Shown: one piece after another, positions 22,257-30,551 of the stretch
Numbering within the stretch: position 1 is the first letter of the stretch
Layout: every line of letters begins with the position of its first letter
IMG/VR virus record: IMGVR_UViG_3300030419_005498
Span: 1 to 32,438 of that record
Source of the DNA: a virus
Length of the DNA: 32,438 bases
Direction: 5' to 3' (one strand)
Program-made: the position numbers and the translations under genes
Notes under the pieces: model-generated
What the model saw: the letters and a program-made list of their open reading frames with translations, nothing else
Told to the model about the DNA's origin: nothing
Databases searched by the model: none

Positions 22257-23141
22257 TTAGAGTCTAGGGAAACGATAAGTGCATAATTCAAAGTCGAGAA
22301 AGCCTATAGAGATGTTTTTATTTAGGTTTTCCCTGATTCTTTCTGAAACGACTTTCGAGGCCGAAACCTCTAGAATATGAGACTTTACTGGCTCAGATTG
22401 AGCGGCCACCAATGTGTCATAATTATATGGAAAATCTTTAATTGAAAAAGAAAACCCATATGGGAAATCCCCATAAGGCACATGAGTAATATCCTCCCTT
22501 ACAGTGTCCCTGAATAGGGATAGCACCGAGTCTAGAATATAGCTATCGAAAGAAAGCACCATAACCCTTATTCTAGACCTAGTATCTTCTTCTCCCCCGA
22601 AGGAAAGTTCTGTGTTATCGGAGGAAGCTACCGAAATAAAACAAGCTGGCAAAAAATATGTTGTTTCATCATATTCGCCCGTTTGCCCATATTGATAAGG
22701 CAACTCAGTTGCACTATCCTTGAAGTCTGAATGAAGTATGGTCTGGGCATCTGTATCATTTGTTATATAGGTATTTACTTCTTTTACTGTAGAGTTAGCT
22801 GTAATTTCTTGAGATCCTATTCTAGCTCCAGATGCCTGTGGAAAAATCAATCTACCATTATCGTAATCGGTAAAGACATTCCCGTTCTCATCATAGTTTC
22901 CAGTGATGAAGCCATCTCCTACAAAAAAACCAGAGTTTGGTTGATCTACATTATGCTCTCCAACTAACTGTCTAAATTTACCTTGAAAGGCTATGTGGCT
23001 TGGAGGTATGTCGGGAAAATTACCCGAAGTAAAGGCATTATCTAAATCGGTTTGGTAAGCCTTGGACTTTGTATCCAACAAGCGGTTCTCAAACCACAAG
23101 TAAAAACTTGATAAAACATTCTGGTCAAATTGAACTTTCAT
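22257..23141 (-). CDS. Putative tail completion/terminator protein
   Basis: This is a 294-residue protein immediately before the main tail-tube gene, where tail terminator (tube-capping) proteins usually lie. It starts MKVQFDQNVLSSFYLWFENR (helical start), then an extended Gly/Asp/Asn-rich segment (GDGFITGNYDENGNVFTDYD), and after residue 165 a strand-rich half with RIRVMVLSFDSYILDSVLSL and DITHVPYGDFPYGFSFSIKD. The N-terminal helix plus a mixed alpha/beta second half is compatible with a terminator fold, but no signature was recognised, so the role is by position. Its ATG overlaps the stop of the upstream gene by 4 bases. Confidence 0.5.
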   Translation of the reverse strand: MKVQFDQNVLSSFYLWFENRLLDTKSKAYQTDLDNAFTSGNFPDIPPSHIAFQGKFRQLVGEHNVDQPNSGFFVGDGFITGNYDENGNVFTDYDNGRLIFPQASGARIGSQEITANSTVKEVNTYITNDTDAQTILHSDFKDSATELPYQYGQTGEYDETTYFLPACFISVASSDNTELSFGGEEDTRSRIRVMVLSFDSYILDSVLSLFRDTVREDITHVPYGDFPYGFSFSIKDFPYNYDTLVAAQSEPVKSHILEVSASKVVSERIRENLNKNISIGFLDFELCTYRFPRL

Positions 23142-23779
23142 TTATCTAATTTTAATAAATCCGATTTAAATTTCTCTATCAGCTTGCTGACATACGGCAT
23201 TCTAGTAAAACTTACACCAGAAGACTTGTTTTTGGCCTGTATACCTGTCCCTGCTCTTGAAGTATTGAAGCCGCTGGAACTATATACATATTGTCCTAAA
23301 TTGCTTAAACTACCCTCCTCTACGCCTTTGACCCAACTTTTTCCAGTCATCCAAGGAATCGGAGTTAAGCTATAAATTTCCTCTATGGACGGGATATAAA
23401 AAGTAATTTTATATCGACCAGAAGAATTAACCCTTCTAACCTTAAATTGCATCTTTTCTTTGAAAATAGCCTCTATTAAAGCTGTCGGTCTATCTGTGGA
23501 ACTGAAGCCTATGAAAGAAAACAAGTTCCCATATCCCCCCAATGTTCCACTAGTGTTTCCCGCCCTTGGGCCAGCATTAAGTTCTACGGTAATGGGATGT
23601 GAGTTAAAGCTTCTTGAAAGCTCTTTCTGTCTTTCCTCCAATTTAGGTTTTATTTCATTCCTTATAGCAAGAGCCATGCTCCTGCTATTCGTCCCATCGA
23701 CAGTTAATTCTCTTAATAGTTCCTTGGCGTTAACTGTTACTACAGGCTTTGATACCGATATAAAAGCTTTCCCAGCCAT
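23138..23779 (-). CDS. Putative head-tail joining / tail completion protein
   Basis: This is a 213-residue protein with a helical segment (SMALAIRNEIKPKLEERQKE), followed by a loop rich in G/N (LNAGPRAGNTSGTLGGYGNL) and then strands (IEAIFKEKMQFKVRRVNSSG). The order between the head-closure-like gene and the probable tail terminator matches neck proteins that join tube to head (HK97 gp10-type), and the helix-then-glycine-loop plan is similar to those I remember. It ends in a basic helix (SKLIEKFKSDLLKLDK). Its start shares one base with the stop of the upstream gene. Assignment is by position and general pattern. Confidence 0.5.
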   Translation of the reverse strand: MAGKAFISVSKPVVTVNAKELLRELTVDGTNSRSMALAIRNEIKPKLEERQKELSRSFNSHPITVELNAGPRAGNTSGTLGGYGNLFSFIGFSSTDRPTALIEAIFKEKMQFKVRRVNSSGRYKITFYIPSIEEIYSLTPIPWMTGKSWVKGVEEGSLSNLGQYVYSSSGFNTSRAGTGIQAKNKSSGVSFTRMPYVSKLIEKFKSDLLKLDK

Positions 23780-24225
23780 TAGTTCTCACGTTTTAAAAAT
23801 ATAGAATAAAACTGAGCGTCAAATGGTCCGATTACTTTAGCATCTCCGTCAACAACGTATAACTCATCATCAACTTCAATTTTGGAGCAAATTTTTATTT
23901 TCTCATAAGCATCAGATTTTACCTTAATCCTAATTTGTCCCTCTGAGGCAATTAAATTCATTTGGGCATTACCATCAATAATGTCCTCCTTTTGTTCAGC
24001 CTTATAAAACACTCGCGCAGTATAGGTATATCTAGTCAGAGTTTGTTCTGAAGATATCTTCGCAGTGTCCTTTCTCCTCCCATATAAAGGGTTGTAATTA
24101 AGCTCCACAGGCACGGTAGAACGCTCTTCAACATAAACATAGATGTTCCGTGCGAAAGTATCGTGAATATCGCTCAGGGCCGACTGAACCGCTGACTTCT
24201 CTGCGTCTGTAAGTAATGATGCCAT
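23779..24225 (-). CDS. Putative head closure (stopper) protein
   Basis: This is a 148-residue protein. An N-terminal helix (TDAEKSAVQSALSDIHDTFA) is followed by a strand-rich body: NIYVYVEERSTVPVELNYNP, LYGRRKD, then TLTRYTYTARVFYKAEQKED and a final YVVDGDAKVIGPFDAQFYSI. The N-terminal helix plus a small beta-barrel with 'IYVYxEE...YNPLYGRR' is the plan I associate with head closure proteins that plug the connector in long-tailed phages. The gene lies directly after the adaptor-like gene and before the tail-completion genes, consistent with this. Starts and stops abut (24225/24226). Confidence 0.55.
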   Translation of the reverse strand: MASLLTDAEKSAVQSALSDIHDTFARNIYVYVEERSTVPVELNYNPLYGRRKDTAKISSEQTLTRYTYTARVFYKAEQKEDIIDGNAQMNLIASEGQIRIKVKSDAYEKIKICSKIEVDDELYVVDGDAKVIGPFDAQFYSIFLKREN

Positions 24226-24714
24226 TTAGACAAGTTTCCCAGACAAGTTGAAAGTTCCATCTGTCCCAGCCACCTGAATGGGGGAAGATTTTTGATAGTT
24301 ATATTGATAAAGAAGATTATCTAATCTAGAGTTAGCCTCTTTACTTAAATCCACATAAGTTTTAGAAACAGAGTTTTTATTCTGTCTTTGTATTGTGGTG
24401 TCACCCTCTTTTAAAGTTATCCAATCAACAGAAGAATCGTAAGTAAAACTCCTCAAAGATTCCCTAGAAGATTTTTGATAATAGTATAACTCATATAGAG
24501 TGGAAAATATATTCTCCTCTACTGGAGCTAACCCTGTCCCATCTGCTCTTATCGCGCCCGTTGAGTCTACTTTAAATTCTTCATGAAGCAGACCATTTAA
24601 CTCTCCAATATTGGTTTCAAGCCACCCTGACACAAAGCCCATATTATATGTTCCCGTGTCATTCGGAAAATCATATGTAGTGATCCCGCTAGCTATCCTC
24701 CCAAGGTCATTCAT
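24226..24714 (-). CDS. Putative head-tail adaptor/connector protein
   Basis: This is a 162-residue protein, largely helical: ETNIGELNGLLHEEFKVDST, EENIFSTLYELYYYQKSSRE, then DWITLKEGDTTIQRQNKNSV with KTYVDLSKEANSRLDNLLYQ. The 'W-x-x-[IL]-K-E-G-D-[ST]-x-[IV]-x-R' phrase followed by a helix is a plan I associate with head-tail connector (gp6/neck) proteins that dock under the portal. It comes after the capsid gene and before the closure protein, which fits. The start is four bases after the upstream stop; the minus-strand leader ends TTATAACTTTATG, an A+T-rich box also found near other starts. Confidence 0.55.
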   Translation of the reverse strand: MNDLGRIASGITTYDFPNDTGTYNMGFVSGWLETNIGELNGLLHEEFKVDSTGAIRADGTGLAPVEENIFSTLYELYYYQKSSRESLRSFTYDSSVDWITLKEGDTTIQRQNKNSVSKTYVDLSKEANSRLDNLLYQYNYQKSSPIQVAGTDGTFNLSGKLV

Positions 24715-24718
24715 AAAG

Positions 24719-25153
24719 TTATAAGTCTTTAAATAACTTTACAGCATTTTCATACTCTGGGGAACTCGGATCTATAATTGGCTTAGCTTGGCCCTGCACA
24801 GTAACGTCATGTTTTTGGGCATAAAAATCAAAAGACTGCATCAGAGAGTTTTTTAAAAGCCTCATATTTCTTTCTCTAGGTAGCCCTACTCTAGCCGCTA
24901 AATCAGTCAACTCAGATGCAGAGCAATCTTCTAATTTACGCTTAAATAATTCACGATTAAGAGTCCCATAGGGATTCATTTGAGGCATACCAAGCAACTC
25001 TTCAAGCTCTTTAACTTCCTGTAATTCCTTTTCGAATTTGCTTCTATCCTTGCCATCCGTAACATCAAATTCTTCTAAGTGTTTTTTCTCTACACCCTCT
25101 GAAACCTGAGTTTTTGGCGCTGTCTTCTTCTTAGCTGACTTCTTCTTACTCAT
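24719..25153 (-). CDS. Hypothetical head/neck protein with SAP/HeH-like helices
   Basis: This is a 144-residue protein between the capsid terminator and the adaptor gene. It has a very basic N-terminus (MSKKKSAKKKTAPKT), a charged helix (KFEKELQEVKELEELLGMPQ), then NPYGTLNRELFKRKL. Residues about 78-109 (CSASELTDLAARVGLPRERN and following) resemble the two-helix SAP/HeH 'SxxELxxLAxxxGL...LKxxL' pattern, a nucleic-acid or connector fold. Proteins with the same 'NP[FY]GT' plus helix pair follow capsid genes in marine phages, from memory. Role not known; probably head or neck. It is the first gene after the capsid terminator and has an 89-base leader. Confidence 0.5.
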   Translation of the reverse strand: MSKKKSAKKKTAPKTQVSEGVEKKHLEEFDVTDGKDRSKFEKELQEVKELEELLGMPQMNPYGTLNRELFKRKLEDCSASELTDLAARVGLPRERNMRLLKNSLMQSFDFYAQKHDVTVQGQAKPIIDPSSPEYENAVKLFKDL

Positions 25154-25192
25154 ACTATATGATATCTAAAAGTTATAAAAAATCAAAAAAAA

Positions 25193-25218
25193 GAGCCGCC
25201 CCCTTCCGAGGGCGGCTC
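25193..25218 (-). terminator. Intrinsic terminator after the major capsid gene
   Basis: GAGCCGCCC at 25193-25201 pairs with GGGCGGCTC at 25210-25218 around an 8-base loop. On the minus strand the stem is followed by eight T (25185-25192) and another T-rich stretch, the form of a strong rho-independent terminator. It lies 24 bases after the capsid stop codon. On the plus strand the following sequence is only GATTTT, so it acts mainly on minus-strand transcripts. Confidence 0.92.
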
Positions 25219-25242
25219 GATTTTATGAGTAGCATCAGTTGC

Positions 25243-26382
25243 TTACACAACGAGGCCGATAAGAGCGCGGTCATCAATACAGATCCGACCCTCCTCGACT
25301 TTGCCGTAGTAACCGATCTTGTTCTGACGAACAGAGAACTGGTCGTCAACAAGAATCTGCAAGTCATCAGAGAGACCCTCACCGATAACCGTAGGACGAA
25401 TAAGAGCGTCCTTGCTACGGTCAATACCAATAAGGATTTCGTCATCAGCCTGAGTGAAGCTGCCAGAGCCGCCGCCGCCAGTAATATTACCTTCGGCTGC
25501 TGCAACAACAGCGAACAACTTGTTGAACGACTGGTCAACACCCAACTGATTGATCTCCATGATATTGATACCATAGAAACTTGGAAGGCCACCTGCGCTG
25601 AACAACTCCATACGGAGTGCATCAGCAGCTACTTGACCATCGGTGTCGGCAGGGGCAGAGCCATCTGCGTCAATCGTGTTAATTGGGTTGTAAGCCATCG
25701 AACGAAGTGCCTCGACCATCTCTGGGGAAACCAAGAGATCGGTAACTCCAGACTTAACGCCACCAACAGGAGTCCCTCCATCGAAGGAACTGTTGATGCG
25801 CTTGCTCTTGGTTACCAACCTGTTAAGGTCGTCAAGAACAAAACGGCTCTCAGTAGTAGAACCAATTACTTGGCTACCCTGAGTCGCGTTGCTTCCCTGT
25901 GCTTTACAGAGAGCAGTAGCGAGGACATTGAAAGAGGTTTTAGTCTGCTTAAGCAGAATTTCCTGAGCCATCCGAGTGAAGGTCTTGCTAACAACGTCAA
26001 GGCGAGCCTTACGGACATACTTGCGGTCAAACGCAAGAGCACTGTCCAGACTGTAAGTCGCGAACTTGAGTTCATTGTGAGCAGGGAAGACCTGACTATA
26101 GGGAAGACCCCCAGCGACCTGCTGAGAATACACCTGAATGTAGTTCTCGTCAGTGATATCGTGGAAAAGATCCAGAGGCAAAGAAGGATTATCATCCTCT
26201 CCATAGGAAAGGGTTGTATACAAGTTTCCAATAGTAGGAGCGTTGTTGATAACCTGAGAAACAACAGGGCTGAGTAATTCAGCAACTGCCGCCTGAGCCT
26301 CGTATGCTTCTTCACGATTATTAGATCCCATTGCCCTAATGAGGGCTAACTGATCTTCAGTTCTTTTGATTGTGATTTTCAT
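25243..26382 (-). CDS. Major capsid protein (HK97-type fold expected)
   Basis: This is a 379-residue protein; the chosen start is the ATG at 26382 (MKITIKRTEDQLALIRAM), since the longer frame to 26403 would use TTG and run up against the upstream gene. The length, the place after protease/scaffold and decoration genes and the plan (an N-terminal charged helix region, a long strand-helix body with NELKFATYSLDSALAFDRKY, and a C-terminal GIDRSKDALIRPTVIGEGLS followed by DDLQILVDDQFSVRQ) fit phage major capsid proteins. The codon choice is biased toward C-ending codons (AAC, TTC, ATC), unlike the neck genes, suggesting strong expression. The sequence reads openly on the plus strand too, an artefact of this bias. 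It is followed by the strongest terminator in the window. Confidence 0.85.
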   Translation of the reverse strand: MKITIKRTEDQLALIRAMGSNNREEAYEAQAAVAELLSPVVSQVINNAPTIGNLYTTLSYGEDDNPSLPLDLFHDITDENYIQVYSQQVAGGLPYSQVFPAHNELKFATYSLDSALAFDRKYVRKARLDVVSKTFTRMAQEILLKQTKTSFNVLATALCKAQGSNATQGSQVIGSTTESRFVLDDLNRLVTKSKRINSSFDGGTPVGGVKSGVTDLLVSPEMVEALRSMAYNPINTIDADGSAPADTDGQVAADALRMELFSAGGLPSFYGINIMEINQLGVDQSFNKLFAVVAAAEGNITGGGGSGSFTQADDEILIGIDRSKDALIRPTVIGEGLSDDLQILVDDQFSVRQNKIGYYGKVEEGRICIDDRALIGLVV

Positions 26383-26392
26383 GATCGTAAAA

Positions 26393-27019
26393 TTAGCATT
26401 CAAGTTTTAAAATTGCATATGCACCAGCGAAAGCATCGGTAGTGCCTTGAGAGACCCTATTACCTGTTGCGATAAACTGCCCAACCGCGTGAGCGTGATG
26501 GGTGTGGTGTGCCGCAGCAGTTGTAGCCACTCCAGTAAGCGTTCCGTTCAAGGAAGGCAATGCCCAAGAGTTAACCGCTGGAGCAACTCCGTTAGTTAAA
26601 CCGTTGACATTGATAGTGAACAGACCCTTAGTAGCGATTGGAACCGCTTCACCAGATACAACGCACTGAAGTTCTTCTTTCTTTTCAGGGTAATATAAGA
26701 GATTCTCCCCATTTTCATCTTTGTTGCGAACATCTCGCAACATGATTCCCAACGCCCGAACACCAGCACCAGTATCACTGACTTTAGTCACCTTGTAAGG
26801 GACTTCAGGATACAGGGATAGCGCGTGACCCAAAGTTGGGTCCCAAGAATCCGAATCGGTTCTTTCGACATATTTGACAGGCTCATTCTGAAGATCCCCA
26901 TTGGAAACCCTCACGACAGAACCTGCTTCGCCCGTTTCCCCATCATATGAATAAAAATTGATAACATCGTTATCATCATATTGACGGAAGGGCAATAAAC
27001 GTGTGATTTCGTTAGCCAT
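26393..27019 (-). CDS. Putative capsid decoration/stabilisation protein with His cluster
   Basis: This is a 208-residue protein between scaffold and capsid genes, where head decoration proteins lie. N-terminal strands (RLLPFRQYDDNDVINFYSYD, GSVVRVSNGD) are followed by a beta-rich body with SGEAVPIATKGLFTINVNGL near 122-141, a pattern like lambda gpD-type decoration/head-stabilising proteins. Five histidines in seven residues (171, 172, 174, 175, 177) sit in a loop (TTAAAHHTHHAHAVG), which could bind a metal or form a trimer contact. The A+T content appears lower than in neck genes, fitting high expression. It starts 19 bases after the upstream stop, and 10 bases separate its stop from the capsid ATG. 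Confidence 0.6.
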   Translation of the reverse strand: MANEITRLLPFRQYDDNDVINFYSYDGETGEAGSVVRVSNGDLQNEPVKYVERTDSDSWDPTLGHALSLYPEVPYKVTKVSDTGAGVRALGIMLRDVRNKDENGENLLYYPEKKEELQCVVSGEAVPIATKGLFTINVNGLTNGVAPAVNSWALPSLNGTLTGVATTAAAHHTHHAHAVGQFIATGNRVSQGTTDAFAGAYAILKLEC

Positions 27020-27037
27020 GATTAGTTAATTGTTGAA

Positions 27038-28549
27038 TTAAGATACCTCTACAGAAAAGCCCTCCTTGAGCCTCTCTATAAGGGAAAGTTTTTCGCTAGC
27101 CTCTGCGTTGTTATTAGGGATAGAAGCTTCTGCCTCTTCCTTCTCTTCAACCTCAAGCTCTTCTTCTGGCTCTTCTTCGCCTTTATCCTCACCCTCTTCT
27201 TCTCCACCGTCTTCTTCGCCTTCTTCGCGATTAGCAACAGCTTCATCAATGCGGGCTTTGATATCAGCTTCCTGAGCTTCGATATTCTTCTTGAGCTTGT
27301 GAGCAAAAATAACCTCAAGCCTAGCCTTGTATGAATTAAAATCTTCTTCAGAAGAACTAAGCTCCTTGACTTCAGCAGTAACTAAGGCGAGTTCTTGCTC
27401 GTTAAGGTCGTAATCACTATCAATGAAGTTCATACGATCATTAAAGAGATCAACCGCAGCTTTTGCCTCAACATCATTTTTGAGCGAGTCAAGTTCTTCT
27501 TTTGTCTGCTTAAAGGAGTCTTTTAACTCCTCAAGCTCGGCTTCAGCCTTAGCTTTAGCCTCCTGTTCAACTTCGACCTTGGATTTCCAAGTCTCGTTGT
27601 GTTCAGTTAGGACATCACGGATGTTCTCTCCTACTGTCTTAGCTTCAGAGTCCTCCCTCACAGCGGAAGCAACACTCTTAGTCAACTTGTTAATAAGTTC
27701 TTCGAATTGTTCTTTATCCATATTAAAAATGCTTTTTAATTTGTCAGACTTTACATTAATATTAGAGTTTCGGGAAATTTTTTCTATATTTTTATTATCT
27801 GAGGTTTTATCAGGAACATACAATCCTTTGACGGAAGCGGCAGGGTTTCTTGTCAATGCCGCCCCCAGTGGGTAAGTTTGACCAACAATTAATCTATTGA
27901 CAGGGGTGCCGTTTTCGTCTTCTCCTTCGCCACCCAAACCCTTGACATATTGCATAAGGTCTTCTTTTTGAGCACCTTCTGCTATAGTTGAATCTTTTAA
28001 ATATTTAGATCCTACTGCTACCTCAAACTCCCTAAAAGCTAACTCCCAGCTTGTAGAGATACTCTGATAGGACTCTTCTTCCTCATCAGAAGCCTCTGCA
28101 ATTGCTTCAGCTAGATCTGGGTAGACTGATTTATATATCAATCCAGCCGCATTAATGTAAAATGGTTCTTTTTTGTCAGCATAAGATTCAATATCGTTAT
28201 TTTTAAAGTCAAACTCTCGCTCAGAGAAAGACGCATTGATCATATGGCCAACAATTTTATCTTTTTTGTGCTCAATATTAATTGGCTTATTGATAAATCT
28301 TTTTACAGCGGCTATCGCGGTTTTAGCATCAATGCCGTCACCATTTTTATTGAATTCATTGACTTTGGCCAAATTAAAAACAACAGGTAATACGTCGATA
28401 TTTTGTTCAGGGTCGAAATCTTCTGGAAGTAGCGATTGTGCCGCTTCTTGTATTGATCCTTGAGAGAGACCAAATAGTTCAAACTCCTCTTCTTTGATTT
28501 GTCTTATCTTACCTTCGAAATGGCAAATATTAAATTCATCCAATGGCAT
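27038..28549 (-). CDS. Prohead protease fused to scaffold
   Basis: This is a 503-residue protein. Residues about 45-200 look like a prohead serine protease: DVLPVVFNLAKVNEFNKNGD, then KPINIEHKKDKIVGH with H94 as the likely catalytic His, and YQSISTSWEL with S163 or S165 as the likely nucleophile. Residues about 277-503 are a scaffold-like region: long charged coiled coil (VEQEAKAKAEAELEELKDSF) and a very acidic stretch (EEGEEDGGEEEGEDKGEEEP), then SIPNNNAEASEKLSLIERLK. An in-frame ATG at 27721 (residue 277, MDKEQFEELINKL) could start a separate scaffold product, and base composition seems to rise in G+C from there. It starts 8 bases after a GTGTAA box that overlaps the portal stop. Confidence 0.8.
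   Translation of the reverse strand: MPLDEFNICHFEGKIRQIKEEEFELFGLSQGSIQEAAQSLLPEDFDPEQNIDVLPVVFNLAKVNEFNKNGDGIDAKTAIAAVKRFINKPINIEHKKDKIVGHMINASFSEREFDFKNNDIESYADKKEPFYINAAGLIYKSVYPDLAEAIAEASDEEEESYQSISTSWELAFREFEVAVGSKYLKDSTIAEGAQKEDLMQYVKGLGGEGEDENGTPVNRLIVGQTYPLGAALTRNPAASVKGLYVPDKTSDNKNIEKISRNSNINVKSDKLKSIFNMDKEQFEELINKLTKSVASAVREDSEAKTVGENIRDVLTEHNETWKSKVEVEQEAKAKAEAELEELKDSFKQTKEELDSLKNDVEAKAAVDLFNDRMNFIDSDYDLNEQELALVTAEVKELSSSEEDFNSYKARLEVIFAHKLKKNIEAQEADIKARIDEAVANREEGEEDGGEEEGEDKGEEEPEEELEVEEKEEAEASIPNNNAEASEKLSLIERLKEGFSVEVS
27719..27721 (-). promoter_or_regulatory. Candidate internal start for a separate scaffold protein
   Basis: The in-frame ATG at residue 277 of the protease-scaffold gene lies at the junction between the protease part and the coiled-coil part. 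It is preceded by an A+T-rich stretch (GCATTTTTAAT) on the minus strand, with no Shine-Dalgarno sequence. In lambda (C/Nu3) and similar phages the scaffold is made from an internal in-frame start; that precedent makes this ATG worth testing. The expected product is 227 residues. Confidence 0.3.
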
Positions 28550-28557
28550 GTTCTCTA

Positions 28558-28563
28558 TTACAC
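28558..28563 (-). promoter_or_regulatory. GTGTAA box 8 nt before the protease-scaffold start
   Basis: On the minus strand the leader is GTGTAATAGAGAACATG; the box contains the last codon and stop of the portal gene (GTG TAA). It has the same 8-base spacing to the start as the boxes before the portal and the 20899 gene. Being partly coding, it could be coincidental. Confidence 0.3.
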
Positions 28564-30543
28564 AGAAATTTGAGTAGAATGATATAAAATCGCAGAGGAC
28601 AAATCATCTAGTTGATGCTCGGAGCCAATTTCCAGAATTTTAGCATGGACATTAAGGGATGTTAACTTGTCTAAATCTTCAACAATTTCAGTCAAAGTGG
28701 ATTCCCATTCCTCTGAGTCTTTCGCTATAACAATTGATTCGCATACTTGCGTAACCATTTCTTTCTTTTGTTTGGACATTCTCTTAATCCCAAACTTTGA
28801 TGCAAATTCTCTAAAGGCCAATAGCTCAAACTCGTTTAGTTTTTTAGTGGCCTCAACAATATGTTTTTTAGAAAAGTTTTTTGAATTAGAAACTCCCATA
28901 GGTCTACCTCCCGAGGGGGCTACAGGAGGAGTCTTTTCAGGTTTTTGAGCATCTTTCGGTTCAGGATCTCCACCCACAGGAAGAGACTCATCATACAAAT
29001 TGATTGTATTTACCAAAGGCATATAATGACCTCTTTCTCTATCATCTTTAAATTTGTCTTGAGCTTTTTCCATTTCCTTCGGCTCTGGGAAAGAACCCGT
29101 ATGAACAACTTGCATACCCTGCTCTGGTGTAAGCACACCCAACTCCATAAGCCTTGTGGCTAATTTTGCTAAATTGTTATCGTCCATCGTGTCGGTTTTG
29201 GCGAACTTGGCTTCTGGCCATGAACGCAAACCTGCTGCCTTGCAAATTCTTCTGATTTCTGGATTGATAAAATCATTTAAAAAGGAGCTTCTTGATTCTT
29301 CAAGCCTCTGGAAAAACACCTTCAGCTTTACTTGAAGATCGGAATATTTTGAATCCCCGATTAATACGTTTTGTAATCCGTCCTCGATATCCTTGTTAAT
29401 TACCTCATATTTTGCTGGCCCTACGACCTTCCTTATATCAGGGATAACAAAATCTGCTTTTGTGGTATAATCGGAAACCAGCACCCTACCAACACTTTGA
29501 TTTTTAAAAATTGTTTGCATGGCCGCTAAATTCTTATGGTTTATTCCCCCTTTGTCGGGATCATTTCCCATTGTGACAAGTAAGACTACATTTTCAATAG
29601 AACGGCTAATTGCCTGATCAATGTTCTTTAATTCTATTTTTCTATTTATATCGTCTAGCACAGAATACCCTACAGGCACAGCAAGAGGCTCATAGTCTTG
29701 TTTTTTAGAAAAAATTACATGAAGGAATTTAGGGTCTAGCTTGATTTGAATTCTAGACATCCCGTAATTATTGTTACTCTTGATTATCATCTTCTGAGTC
29801 TCTTCGGGTAACGAGTCATACATTTCTTTTTCTCTCTCTGTCTGTGGATTTTGCAATCTAGCGACCTCGAAAGGAGTCAAGACTTTAAAATATTCATAAC
29901 CACTGAAAGTAATAGACCCCTTGGTTGCAATATCGCTAGGATTTATTAATAAATAACGAAGAGGGATGTCATGCCTGACGCTGGCCCCATAAGCCTCTAG
30001 CATTTTTTGAGAATTTTTTAATGGAATTTTACCATCAAGTCGATACATGAAAACATTACCAGACCTATAAAACTCTCTAAAATATTGTGCTTTTAGATCA
30101 TGCATTCTAATCCGCTTGAACCAAGCATTTATAAACCTTCTGGACTTATCATTGCCTCCTTCGATATAAATATTAGAATTAGCGAACTCTGATAAAAGAT
30201 CAATAGTTCCCCTAAAGTTTGCGATATTAAAATAAGCCTTCTGACAAAGCTCTATACATTCTCTAACATCGGCAGAGTCTTTTGTATAATTATAAGGTAA
30301 AACACCGTCTTTGATGTTTTCGAACTTATCTCCAACTCCCGATCTCGCTACCCTGTTGGTTCTTACGGCTGTTCTCGCCGTGGGTGCAGAGAGCCTAGAA
30401 GCCTCACTACTGCTATAAATAGATTCTCCAATTAACTCAGGAGAAAATTCATCTTCCCCTTGTTTCGCTAAGTTCTCAATTGGTTGCTCCCTTTTTTTGA
30501 ACTTGGCCCAATATTCTGATCGTTTGGTATATTTCCGAGGCAT
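28558..30543 (-). CDS. Portal protein
   Basis: This is a 661-residue protein from the ATG at 30543 (MPRKYTKRSEYWAKF); an alternative ATG at 30597 adds 18 residues and would overlap the terminase stop by 11 bases. The shorter start is preferred because it follows a GTGTAA box at the same 8-base spacing as two other genes. Landmarks in order: DVRECIELCQKAYFNIANFR with RGTIDLLSEFANSNIYIEGG (wing/stem start), RYLLINPSDIATKGSITFSG, GYSVLDDINRKIELKNIDQA, SVGRVLVSDYTTKADFVIPD, then the stem helices INKDIEDGLQNVLIGDSKYS and FFQRLEESRSSFLNDFINPE. The dodecameric portal conducts DNA at one vertex of the capsid and joins the neck. A C-terminal extension past about residue 550 (FSKKHIVEATKKLNEFELLA) is of unknown role. 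Confidence 0.85.
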   Translation of the reverse strand: MPRKYTKRSEYWAKFKKREQPIENLAKQGEDEFSPELIGESIYSSSEASRLSAPTARTAVRTNRVARSGVGDKFENIKDGVLPYNYTKDSADVRECIELCQKAYFNIANFRGTIDLLSEFANSNIYIEGGNDKSRRFINAWFKRIRMHDLKAQYFREFYRSGNVFMYRLDGKIPLKNSQKMLEAYGASVRHDIPLRYLLINPSDIATKGSITFSGYEYFKVLTPFEVARLQNPQTEREKEMYDSLPEETQKMIIKSNNNYGMSRIQIKLDPKFLHVIFSKKQDYEPLAVPVGYSVLDDINRKIELKNIDQAISRSIENVVLLVTMGNDPDKGGINHKNLAAMQTIFKNQSVGRVLVSDYTTKADFVIPDIRKVVGPAKYEVINKDIEDGLQNVLIGDSKYSDLQVKLKVFFQRLEESRSSFLNDFINPEIRRICKAAGLRSWPEAKFAKTDTMDDNNLAKLATRLMELGVLTPEQGMQVVHTGSFPEPKEMEKAQDKFKDDRERGHYMPLVNTINLYDESLPVGGDPEPKDAQKPEKTPPVAPSGGRPMGVSNSKNFSKKHIVEATKKLNEFELLAFREFASKFGIKRMSKQKKEMVTQVCESIVIAKDSEEWESTLTEIVEDLDKLTSLNVHAKILEIGSEHQLDDLSSAILYHSTQISV

Positions 30544-30551
30544 ATCAAAGT

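Noticed and set aside
25159-26277. A long plus-strand open frame of 372 codons opposite the capsid gene
   Set aside because: It lies almost wholly antisense to the well-supported major capsid gene, its product has low-complexity composition without a recognisable domain, and such frames arise from biased codon use in a highly expressed gene.
26383-26403. Longer capsid start at 26403
   Set aside because: It would use TTG and overlap the end of the decoration gene; the ATG at 26382 gives a usual N-terminus and a 10-base gap.
27423-27875. Plus-strand open frame opposite the protease-scaffold gene
   Set aside because: The product is a serine/leucine-rich mirror of the coiled-coil coding sequence on the other strand; no start signal or domain.
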